NCBI RefSeq assembly: GCF_964204865.1
Contig: NC_135259.1
Coordinates: 12,720,974 to 12,784,973, forward strand
Source: Styela clava
Lineage: Eukaryota; Chordata; Ascidiacea; Stolidobranchia; Styelidae
Reading direction: 5' to 3'
DNA: 64,000 nt
The translations under genes were made by a program, and so were the position numbers. Shown piece by piece: positions 1-12,800 of the stretch; within the stretch, counting starts at the first letter, position 1, and each line of letters opens with the position of its first letter. A model generated the notes under the pieces. The model searched no databases and had not been told where the DNA came from. It saw only the letters and a program-made list of their open reading frames with translations.

Positions 1-181
1 ATTTTTTAGAATACAAGAAACATTGGGAAATGAAATTAATTTTTATCGAAATTGATTGAGAATCACATTTATGTATTAAAATGCTACAAAATGAAAGCTG
101 AACTTTATTAACTCAAGAATTTTAATAATATTTCAATTCCTCATTAACATCTCCATGTCAGTCAAAAATACTCCAGAAAGC

Positions 182-369
182 AAAAGCGGAAAACAATGCA
201 CCCCATGCCAAAACTGAATTCAATCGAAATGTCAACAAATTCCTTGAGCTATTGTTTAGCTCAAACATCATAATTTGATTTTAGTTTGGTTTTGGCAGCA
301 TCAGGCAGGCCAGATTGAATTACCGAACGGGCCGAATTTGGCCCGGGGGCCGTTGTTTGCCCATGTCTG
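182..369 (+). repeat. hAT-like MITE copy (GGCC family)
   Basis: Lies in the CNOT1 intron after exon 35. It shares the body seen at 15601-15844 and 42882-43083: a tract with TCCTTGAGCT, AGCATCAGGCAGGCCAGATT and a GC-rich end reading GGCCGAATTTGGCCCG then TTTGCCCATGTCTG. No target duplication was found for this copy. The family call is inferred from terminus style and related copies. Confidence 0.5.
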
Positions 370-499
370 TTCCAGAGCTACCAAGATTATAAAGTAACAT
401 AGTGTCAAAAATAGTGCACATTAGTATATTCACAAAATACATTTACTTGACGCAAGAAGTAAGTAAAGACTTAGATAGAAGCAAATACTGTCATTTCAC

Positions 500-3400
500 C
501 TGAATATGTTGCTCCAGTTCTCTAATACATCTGTCGTAAACTTGAGTGATTTCATCTACCGGCCATGACTGGAAAAAATTACATTCATTTTTTTATAAGC
601 TGAAAAGTAAAAATCTAATACAGTGAAAAAGTGAAGTTCACAATACCTGCATTGGTTTGGCCAGAAATCCTGAAGGTTGTGAAGCATCATTGCTTGGTAA
701 AAAGCCTGGAATGCATCTGGCAAATTCTTCATAAACTGCAGTTTGTTGTGGGGTAACACCACCCACCTATTTAAAGTAAGAAAATAATGTCATCTGATAT
801 TTTCTGTCAGTTCATGGTACAAGTAAACATCAAAAATTGGAATTGAATTTTAGTAATTAAAAACAAATGGTATTTTTCAAACCAAAAAATTTTCATTTTG
901 TCGAAATAGGATGTACAGTTGACTGTACTTTTGATCATCAATGGCCGTGATCGGCTGAGAAATATTAACACATATAATATTCTGTGTGGGCTACGCATGG
1001 AATACACCCAATACTTATTTACAAAATGGTCTAATATAGGGGTGCACAACACGGGGCACGCATGCCCAACGAGGCATGGAAAAACGAATGCAAGCCTGCA
1101 ATAGTGATTGGTTGGACAGGTAAAACGGGAGTCTTCTCTTTAGCGTAAATCGCAAGAAAGTTTGTATGTGTCATAATAACTTAAATTGCCAGGTTTATTC
1201 ACACAAGCCTAGCTTCTGGTTCTCTCAGAAACAGGAATTATAAATGTTAACGTGTGATTTGATGATATTTTGTTAACCCTTTGCATTCTTCTGTTACCAA
1301 GAAGGGTTGTTTCGTATTTTATGAAAATACGTTTACAATGCCAACAACTATTCGTGGCATTGCGTGTGGCAAGATTATTTTGAAAAATTTGGAATATGCA
1401 TCCCTGGTCTAATATATAGAGCACATACCTTCAATCGAATTTGTTCTGGCATACGTTCAGCTTGGTATGTCAATACAACAGAATCACAATATCGACGACC
1501 TTCTTGTCGTGCATGCTTGCGTAACTCAAATTCCTGGAAAAAAAACACAATATCAAGAGGATTTCCAAACATAAATGGGGTGGGTGCATAGATTATTGAG
1601 AAGTGAACAAGGGGGCTTAAAAAAGTTTGAGAAACACTGCTATACAGTAATAGGTTGCAGAATTGATTTGTACGGGAATTCCAAATTTATGAAAAGTAAA
1701 AAATGCCAGCCTATTTTTTGAATCAAAATTTCTTACAGTAGCCATTCGTTTATCAATCTCCATAAATGCTTTTTCAATTGCAGTCTTCTGTATGAAGCAG
1801 CATGCTAATTCCATGTTATCTTGTGCCAGGACAGTGGCCGCTTGCTCTATTAATTCTTTCGGTTGTTGAACACCCACCTGAGAATATTGAATATATAGTT
1901 AAATTAGCTAATGTAAATGCTACACCCAAGTTTTTTGGAACGCAAATATGAAATTTCATGTTTATGTTTACTGGATTCGCTGCTAGTTACAAACCATCAA
2001 CTTTTGAAGTGCAAAATTTGGCAGTCAGATTAAAAAAAAAATTTTCTGACATCTGTGATGTAAAACATACATATGTAAGATTCTTCTCTAACAATTTTAA
2101 TTTATATTAATTTTCAAATTGTATGCAAATGAATATACATATATGTTCACGGACTTGAACAATATTTAATAATTTTTCGCTGCTTTTTATTTGTGAGCAG
2201 ATTCTTAAGACTTCATTCATCCCAAATAAATGTCTCAAAAGAGTATTTAAAACAAATGTATGAAACTTTTTAGCTTTTAATTACTGAGTTGCAATCAGAA
2301 TTCTTAATTCGAGTGAGTTTTTCGATTACTTTTGAGTGGTTTATAAGTATAAGTCATAAGTGTATTTGAAACATATTTTACTACTGGTAGATCATTAGCT
2401 CTGTGAAAATATTTGTAAAACAATAATCATAAGATACAAACTCACTCTCTGTATTGCTTGTGGCAGATTGATTTTCAAGTAATTAGTAATGCTTTGAATA
2501 AGAGGTTCTCTGCATGTAATTAAAGCCATTCCTGCAGTCAGATTGCGAACCTGGGAAAATTCAAAGAAAAACATAGTAAATTCTATAAAAGTCTTATATA
2601 TAATCGATAGTATCATGTGCTTGAGAAAGACTTGTGTTTATTTAAGATTTTGACAAGGATGTATATTAAAAAGAAAAAAAGTTTATTAATAATGCCAAAT
2701 CTGAGATGATAGGAATGTACGATATATCATACCATTTGAACAGCCTACTCCAAGAAGGGCTTGTGAATGTGATAGAGATAATGAGTTTGAGTTTTAGGTT
2801 AGCTACACATGATGTGCGTCGTATAAAGAAAATGGTGACAAAATATGCCAAGATCTGCATGATAATACAGTTATACTTTACGTGACCCAACATTTACTTA
2901 CACAAGAAAAAATCACACTTTTAGAGTTTAATAATAAATACCATATGATGAGCAGCTGCTCGCATTCGAAATTCCTCAGGGTCTAAAGCAAAATCTTTCT
3001 TGACAATTTGTTCGCATGTCGTCATAGCTATTTTAATAGCACGATCCACCACTGGTTGTAATAACTCTTGGACTGCTCGTTCCACTGACATCCTGACACA
3101 ACTTTTTAATGCAGCTGGGGTGATTAACGGTACCTGTATTCAAAGAGAAATAAGAAAAGACTTTATCAGTAAATATTAAACATTTAAACTATGGCTAATA
3201 GTTGAATATGTTCACTAAAATTACTAAGGCTTCCCCAGTTCATGGATCATCGAGATGAAAAAATGGCTTGTTCGAAAGAATATTTTCTTCTACAGAGGTT
3301 AGTTTCGCTTCTGTCACAGAAACAAAATATCAATTCGGACTTTAGGTGATGCCCATTACTAGGGTCAAAGCAAAACCCACGGGAGAAATTTTAATACAGA

Positions 3401-3826
3401 CAGACAGATACACAGACAGAACAACTGAGAATAAGGGTTTCCTAGAGCGAAGATCCAATAATGGTATCAAATGTCACATGAAAGATTACCCATGAGTTAC
3501 TGAAAACAGCAAAAGTTGGGTGAAATATCAGAGTCGAACCATATGGGATTTGAAAAATACAATAGAAATAATAGTAATCTGTACTAGATTGTTCCAATAA
3601 TTTACGAAGAAGAGCGCCTTTTTCACAAAACAACAGCTGAATAACAACAATAATTTCCACTTAACTTCGTACCCAATAAACAATAAAACAAAAAAATACT
3701 AACGTTTTTCAATATTTCAGGTTTCACCATCAAATGTGATTGCAGGGTAGATATGGAGTAGATATTGATATCATGCAGTGAAAACCTTGGTACTGATGAA
3801 GACATTGACAACATCTGCGGCATAGT
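500..3826 (-). CDS. CNOT1: CNOT1 exons 29-35: CNOT9-binding domain and connector
   Basis: Exons 3826-3704, 3133-2942, 2550-2446, 1877-1737, 1533-1429, 766-647 and 568-500 encode residues 1542-1826. They include [84 protein letters not shown] and [20 protein letters not shown]. These belong to the DUF3819/CN9BD region that binds CNOT9, plus the start of the connector domain. Exon 35 is followed by a GT donor and 497 bp of intron to the window edge, so the transcript clearly continues. Confidence 0.96.
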
Positions 3827-6800
3827 CTGAAATATGAAAGTGAAGAATTTATTATATGTTATTTTGCAACGACCGAATGTATCAAAGTCGACTTTCAATA
3901 CCATAAATTCAAATCTGCCACTCTTGTGAGCACAATTTCCTGGCGGTTAGAGGCCCGAATACAAATAACTGGGTGAAACCACGGGCCGCACCTTTATTTA
4001 ACATAGGTTTTCTGGTAGTTGTAGGCACAAAAATTTTGGTTGATCTTATGACATGCGTTGTTTGCTTCGCTCAAGCTCAGGTATAGGCTTAGCAGAGTAA
4101 TGGAATTGAAATTACTCGCACATACTAGATTAAACCAAATAGATAGGAAACTCGTTTCGGAGGCCGCATACCATTCAAAATTGGCACTTTTTCGCGGGCC
4201 GTAAATTTTCTTCCTTGTGGGCCGCATTTGGCCAGCGGGCTGCAGGTTGCACACCCCCGGGTTAGAGCGTTAGACTTAGCAAGTTACACATATTGAGTTC
4301 GAATCCATTGCCCATCACCTAACCGAGGGGGTCAATGGGTTGAGTATGCGATGCAGAACCATAAGATTCCGAATCAAAAATAATAGTTCCATACTTATGG
4401 TATGAGATCAGTGGCTGCTTGCACAAAGCTTTGTTCAGAGCAAGAAACATGAGAAACCTTTGCATATAAAAAAGTACTCTTCTTTTTTAAATTTAAAACT
4501 ACTCCATATATATCTAGATCAAAACGGTGGGGCGCGCACCACAAGAGAGGCGTGGACAATTTTTTAAGGGGGCGTGACTCTGATTAAAAATAAAAATGTG
4601 TGCATTAGGATGTGCATTAGCCACCACAAAACCTCGAACTAAACATCTTGTCGCCAAAAACTGACCTGAACTGATAAAACTAACAAACTTTGCTTGATTT
4701 TGAAACTTTTCATTTGTTTCATTATTCATGTTCCATACAACGTGTTAACAAACTTTCGCCTTACAATTTGTTATTTTCAGCTTATCGTTAGCGAGTTATC
4801 TTTAAGGTGGGGCGCGAAACTTGACAAATTCTAAAAAGGGGGCGAACCACTGATCTAGACTTATTTTCAGTCCTAAAAGCACATACCTGTCCAAACCCTT
4901 TTCCAGCAGATGTCGTACTGGGAGGCAAGCTGCCAGCAGCCGATAATGTAACGCCAGGAGGTGGAATGCTTTTTTGAACAAGATCTTGATCTAATCCGAC
5001 AGATGGTGTTCCTGGTTTACTACTGTTTGTATCTTTATTGGAAGCGGATAGTTGGTAATCGATGGTATGTTTGTATGATGGATCTCGTAGATAATTTGAT
5101 GGTTTTATTTCGTTGATGTCCAGTTGTAAATTTTTACATAAAACTTCGACTTCAAATTTTAAGTTGAGCTGGGATGAAATAAAAGTCAAAAATGGTAATT
5201 ATTGAAAAATAATTTTGACAATTGTAAATAATGAGTTAATGAGAGGCTAATACTAGAGATGTACTGATACCACCTTTGTTGCTGATACCAACAAAATAAC
5301 GCTGATACCGATACGCCGATATTTCAAAAAACTATATTGATGTTTGTAATCCCGATGCAATGTGCACCGGCGCTCGAAAACTCGGTGTTCAATTCTAAAA
5401 CTCATAGAGTAAAATAAATTTTTTTACTTTGCTTATCCTATCAAGCCGATACGTTGAGTTGCGTGCGCAGGATTTTGTGCCAATATAATGTCGTATTTTG
5501 TATTTTACACATTGGAAAATCCAATAATATTCGATTGATATATTTCTACATAATTACCATGTAATACTGAAATTGAGATAAACTTTGCTATTTATGCTAA
5601 ACTGAATATATTTATCAAGCAATTTTTTCCATATCTTTTTCAAATGATTTACTGGTTAGAATTCAAATGATATAACCATGTATTTTCTGTTTAAAAACAA
5701 GCTAAAATACTATCCAATATATATAAAAATCTCCAATACCTTTAGATCTGGTTCATTATGCAACTCCACAAGAGCTCCAATGATTGCCTCAGTCCATGGG
5801 TTTGGAAGTTTGAATACTCGACTTTTGCCAACAGATTCCAAAATTTTTGCCACGAATGGAACAACGTATAGAAGTTCCTGTGCTCCTTTCATATTTGCTT
5901 CATATAGAAGAGATTTCAAATCAATGTCCTGAAACAGGGAAATAAGGAAACTGTTTACGAAAAGTTATTATTGTGCACAATGACGTAAATTGGTATTGAG
6001 TAAAAAACTTAGGACAGGATTTATATATTTATCCTGAGAGAGAGGAAAGCCGATAAGACAATTTAATCAAATGGCGAACCACGGCCTCTCGTCCGGTTAC
6101 CAGTCCATGTCGGGAATGGGATTAGTTAGCCAGTTATTCGTTTCAGGTACATGGACATGATGGCGGAGGAAGCCCTAACCGATCAGCGGTTACGTGAACC
6201 ACCCTACGGCGGCTGCTTTTTTTAACTACACTCAAAACCAGCCTAGGTACTATTGTTTTATAAATAAACCGTCATTTTACATTGAATAAAATACAATAAC
6301 CATGATAAATAATGAGTTTTTTTAATGAGCCTTGAACGGTAACTTGATACTCCTTAAAAGTCACATATTATGTATGGACTAAACTCCAATCTAAGCAATT
6401 CATTGACGATGCGCCTCATAACCCAGTGCTCCTTATGGTTCGTAAAATGCGGTAAGTCACATTCGCCAACTCAAGACAAATTTGAATATTCAAATGGATT
6501 GACTTGAGTGTAGAAATCTCAAATCTGGCTACCAACTTGGACCACAATATCATTTGACAACTAACCTCAAAAAGAATCGGCTTATTTTTCGGCAATGTGA
6601 GCATTCCAAGGAAATGTCCAAGATTTTTTAACAGCGATCTATCTGAGAAGTTTGCATCAATTTTATCTGACTTGAGCAAAACCTAGAAATATAACAGCAA
6701 TATTAGAACAGAGGACCAGTGCAAAAATATTTAAAAATTAAGATTTTACATATATTCCCATTATGACATCACAACCTTGTAATAGCCCTGTTTGGGAATA

Positions 6801-9800
6801 TGATTACTGAGTTAATAAATATACTATGACTAAAAATACTTTGCAAAACCCGCACCTACGTAAGGTGAAAATCTTCAAATAACTATCACAAAATTGTAAT
6901 TTGGTTAGAATTCCACAGCTTACATTAATTGGTGTTTATGATAGTTTCATAAGGGAAAAAAACATCTTAGGCATAGGGACGCAAAGGGATTAGAATTACT
7001 CGCTCGTACCAGATTAAACTAAATTAAAAACTCATTTTAGGGACGCACACCACTCTAACTTGACAATTCTCCGCGGGTAAATTTTTTCTTGTGGGCCGCA
7101 TTTGCACACCCACGTTTGGATATAGTGAAACTATCAATATGAATGCAACCCTAATCAACTTTTTAACAGTCGGTAGTTGGCCGAAGAAAAGTATTGGAAA
7201 ATTCACGCCAATCCGTAAATTCTTACGGTAATATTCCGAAACACTTCCTTGTGAACTAGTTTAGTTAGTTTTGGCATTCGAAGACATTCCAGGAAATTTG
7301 AATAAAGCTGATGAAAGTTTGGTTCAATGCTGACTCTCTTCATCACAAAATATTGAGAAAGCCATGCTATATATTCATCTTCCACTACGCCTTGCATTTC
7401 TTCGCTCTGGATAGAAAAATAACAGAAATTTCAACTTGAAATTAATGATAATCATAAAGCTTTCTACGAAAAGTATTATTGCAAAACTTTACGAAGTAAA
7501 TTTTGGTGTTAATCACCCTTTTGCTGAAGCAAAAATAGATAATGAAAAATATTATTTTTCATAAAACTTGCTTCTTCATGACATTATGATGCTCGTCAGC
7601 CGTTGCAGGTTAAAGACCTTGGTTTCAAAGCCGGTGAATTACACAGAAATAGGAAAATTTCAGCTCTACCTGAAAGAATAACTCCTTGTATATCAGCTGA
7701 TTCTCGTAGAGTTTTGATAAGAGTAATGGTGTGGAAACTCATGACATCGCTACGGAGAAGTGGTATAATTTAATCATTTGAAATTTAAATAATCTAAACT
7801 CTAGACTGATTTCTTTAAAAAAAGTTTAAAAATTTACCTTAGCCTGTATATTAGAGCTTGAAAGGTTATTGAAGATAAAAGCAATTTTATCTTGAGCTGA
7901 TTCCGGAGGTTCTGGGATTTTTTCTTCAGGAGCCTGAGCGCCGAGTAAAGTGTCGATATTTGTAGCTTTGGCAATTGATGGTTGCTGTTAAAAACAAATA
8001 TATGTTAATCAAAAAAGGTGATAAAATACAGAGAGGTAGTAAATATACTTCATTTTATATTGAGTGGCTCTTACAGAACACTATGAATCCTAAAGTGTTT
8101 CTACCTCTTTTCCAATTGGCTTTGCACCAGCTGATGATGCTCTTTGTGGTTGAGGAGCAACAGCTCCAACTGTAGATGGTGGCATTCTTGTTGGAGTGAG
8201 TGAACCAGATTGAGGGGATGGTTGAGCAATTTGTTGTTGGAGTGGATTCATGCTGCTGGGTGTTAGGGAGCCGTGTGTTGTTCTCTGTGCTTTCATTGGT
8301 GGTTCTTTAGAGAGTTTGCCGTAATCAACATACTGTAATAGATTTTAAGGATTGTAATTACAATTTATTACCTGATAAATCGTAATCAAAATGCTTTTAT
8401 TAAAAAATGGTTTGGGAATTAGGTATTTTATTAATGATGTTTTCTATTTTTTGTAATCATCATTTTGTACTTTATAATATATTTTGTCAAAAAACATAGT
8501 TTTGACACAGACTTTTATAATCTTTCTGTATTAACATTTATTTTAACACTATATGGGTTAGTTGACGATTATTGTGAACAAATAATCACACAATAGCAAC
8601 CGTAAGCCATAGATTTGATTAAGCCCAAAAAACAATAATATTAAAAGAATATTTCAGGGAAGGACATCAAATATTTCACAGTCTGAACTATATCACCTAA
8701 TAAGTATTAAAAACATTTTGTTTTTAAAATATCTTGGACAAAATATATTACAGTTAGACGCAAAAATATGCTGAACCCAGGTCACCTGATATATATATCA
8801 AAAACTTCAGAGCAAAGCGCCCCACAATACTAAAACACAAACAGAAATTCAAGGGCCAGATAAATTTTATTAATTTTCGTACGAGTAATCGCAAAACTTT
8901 TTGGTTCTAGAAGAAACGTATGAAAAGATACTATGAACTGGATTGAAAAACAAAACATTCATATCGCTAAAATCTATACAAAACCAAGCAAAATCAACAA
9001 AAATGTACAAACCTCTACTAGATGCGGAGGAAATTCCTTGAAATGTGGAATCCCGGCAATGTGAAGACAATACTGAGGATATTCTCTCAGTTTGTTTTTG
9101 AATCTATCCAGAGCAGCAATACCAAAGTAATACATTTTATTTGGTTGGGGTTTTCGCAACGCTTCCAAAACATAACGTAAAGCAATGCCAAGTGCTGAAA
9201 TAAGTGAAAATAATGTAAGAACTAGAATACAAAACGATAATCGTAAGTGTAAGAAGGTAGGTATATGACATAGGCCAGCGGTTTCCAATTGAGGCATGCG
9301 GCAATTTGATAAGGGTGCGCCAAAAATTATCAGAATTGTGTTAAACATAACACATATATGATTGAATATTTGAAGATGTGTTCAGAGCAGCAGACAAACA
9401 CTTCTTATTAGATAAACAGGTGTGAAGTGTAACTGTTATTACTCATCGATTTTATTCGGTAAGTATGTTGATAGGTATTTGTCTGTTTGTCTGTCTGTCT
9501 GTTAGATGCACGCGATATCTCACGAAAGCGAGATTAAATCTGCTCCAGATTTTGCATGTGCATTCATCATATGTCGGACCAGGAGCCTATTGATTTTGGA
9601 TGAATTATGTCGTATAATTAGCGAGTTATTAATTAATTAGTGATGGGACACAAAGTGTCACTATGGAGTAAGAGCGCGGATCCCCTAACTTTCGATCGAT
9701 AAGTCTTAGTCTCTGACCGATATTCTCGTGATGTTATGTTGTTTTGTTGACATTGTCTTTATTCTTTGGGCCCACATGTTTATAAACTTCAAAAAGCATA

Positions 9801-12800
9801 AATTCACATTAACGATTACAGAATTGATTTTTATTTGAATGCAGCAATTTTTTTTCATGTAGGGGTGCCATGAGTTTTTTTCCTTGATAATTTGGCGCTG
9901 CAGTAACAAAAATTTTATGAACCACTGTAGGCCATAAAATTGTTAATTGTGAATATTAAAAAAATTGAAAAATTCTGTCCTAAGGTCATAACTTAAAATT
10001 AATTTCACAAAGGAGTACGGTTGGATTTTCATATTTATCATGAGAGAGAGGAAAGCCGATCAGATAGTTTAGCCATAAACTATTCTATGTATTAGCCATA
10101 TATAGAATATATTTAAATTCATTCAATCAATCAATCCATCAAACATTCAATCCATATTGAAAATAAAAACAATAAAAACGATCACTCACCTAGATATGTC
10201 ACCAAGTTTTTTTCGATGATTCCTCCGAACAAGCAAGCAGTGATATATAATTCTTTATCGGGATACTGCGGAAAAAATCTGTATTCTTCAAACAAATTTC
10301 TAATCATGCAATTAAACACTTCCCGCTCTTTTTTAATCGTCGAATCTTTGAATTTTCTCAGCAAATCTAAAATCTGGAAACAGAAATAACATCGAATGTA
10401 ATAAGTGTTGAACTACCCAGATCAAACCCCAATTCCACCAATTTTAACACAAGGTGAAAACAGGAAAAATTCCAATTGTCAAAAAATAGGAGATTTTGTA
10501 TATCAATGGCAGCCTTATAGAGATTTGTTGATCTGAGTGATTGAAAAGGTGTCGTTAATATGAATTTGGGCATTATCGAAAAAATTCAAATTGAATTACA
10601 GTTACTTATGTAGCATTTCTATCCGGGTTCATAACTACCATATTTCCCAGCTAATAAGTCGCTTTTCTAGACCCAATTTTTCGACTTAATTTGGGGGAGG
10701 GGGGGCGTCTTATTGGGAAACTATTATATTTTTCTGTAGTCCGCTTATTTATCGCAGAAGTCTTCTCAAACGTGAGTTGTGTTAACCTTATATTTGGATA
10801 TAAGGATCTGCCAATCATGATATTTAATTGACTTTGTACTGCCAGCTGTTATTTGTCATATTCTTTTTAAAAACTCCCTTGTAATAATAACAGGCTGGTG
10901 TCATGAAGCACTCCCTATTTAGGCCATTATCATTATTGGTAATTTATTAAAGAGATTCAAGGAATACCACAGAGGCAGGAATACACAGATAACCCATGGA
11001 CGTACAGTGTAGTACCGTACTAACCACACCATATTCAAAGGTTATTTCAACATTCGGGTTAATAGGTTGTTCAAATTGATTGCTGATTTTTAACTTAAAA
11101 TTACCGCTTTATTGTTAAGAATAATTAATTCTGTGGGTATGATTCTACTAAACAGACATAATCTGGATCTCATCTAACCATATAAAATTATTAGTGCATA
11201 ACTGAACAACAGAGAAGCAATTTTTCTACCCCGTCTTATTGGAGGATTAAATGGAAAATAAACTTTTTTAGTGCTAAAAATAGACATCGACTTATTTGCC
11301 AGGTAGATTGATTAGCCGGGAAATATGGCATATTTGATACAAAATATGCAAATAAAAAGTTAATATCAAAATAATAATTCACGTCAGCAATGTCAGAGAA
11401 AGGCATAGAAGTAGGCAAGGACGTGACTATGTTTTTCCGCTGAGATCACAGTTACTTAAATGAATATATGAGATTGCTTTTGTGCACTTCTCACTCAAAA
11501 TTAATTTTAACAGATTTGGTGACTTCATTCCTTTTTTAAGAAGTGAATTTTCAAAAAATGTATTGACATATTTCAATAGGCCCAAAAAACATTCTGCCAG
11601 GTTTGGGAACCACTGCCTTATCTGTTTATCATATTTATATTATCAAACATTTCATCTAGTGATAACTGACCTACTGATAAAGATAAGATAAAATTCCAAG
11701 CACGAAATAATCTCACAAAGGAATGTGTTGAAAATAAACTGAGGAAAATATATACTTACTTCATCTACAGTTAATGTTGAATCAGGAGGTTGGTTGTAAA
11801 TCTTCTGAAAATAACTGTTTGCTTCATCTTCAATTTCTTTACTGAATTGTTGATTCATCTCTGGCCAAACTTGTGAAAGATCACCAGCTGAATTTGAAAA
11901 ATATTAATAAGGTCAATTTTATTATATTATAATGCAACAAAGAAAAAGTGTTATCCGCATTTCTTTGATGTACACATTTCATAAAAATTTGAGTACTGAA
12001 AACTACTAATTATTGGAAAACATTTAATCAGTTCTTACTTGCAGCGGGTTTTGCTGATTTGACTGCAGCTTGCTGGAAGGCTTGTTGTGTTGCTGCTCCA
12101 AGAGAACCAGCTGCATTTGTTTTCTTTTGACCAAACACACCTAGTCCTGTGCCCATACCACCACCAAGACTGCCACCTAGTCCCCCGCCAAGTGAAGGAC
12201 CAGTACCCATACCTAAACAAATTCAAGAAAGCGTCAAAAGGGCCTGGTATTTTAGAAAAGCAGTCTTAAATTTTATGACTTAATTGCACTTCAATCAAAA
12301 AAGGTAAAAAAGATCTAAAATCACAGTTAACAAGTCTTGATTTACAAGTACAACCCTTTATTTACGAGTTTTAACAATTCAATGGCTTGATTAACAGCTA
12401 GACCATGGGTGGGCAAGGGTTTTGGACCAGGTATTCAAGCCAAAACTAAATTTATTCTTTGAGCTATTTTTTATCAAAAACAATCAAATTACCCAACGGA
12501 TCGAATTTAGCCTGCTGGCTGTAGTTTGCCCATGTTAGGGTTAGACCCTTAGGTATCTCAGGTATTTAAATCTCTGGTTGAAATACCAAACCATACAATA
12601 CAGTACAATACAACCATACAATGAATACCAAATATACAGGGCGTCCATAACCATAACGTCCCTTTACAATTTCAATATTGTTATGAAATCAGTTGTCAAT
12701 ATATCCTAACCAGGTTTATTGTATTTCAATCAGTAATTGTTGAATTATTTTTACTTCATTTAATACATCTGTGAGGACGAAAACAAAATATGGTTTCGAT

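Noticed and set aside
3935-4262. GGTTAGAG at both sides as target duplication of the MITE
   Set aside because: The left end of the element does not match the inverse of its right end at that point, so the 8-bp repeat may be coincidental.
4258-4330. Possible tRNA gene (TTCGAATCC motif)
   Set aside because: No closable cloverleaf or acceptor stem. Better explained as a SINE head.
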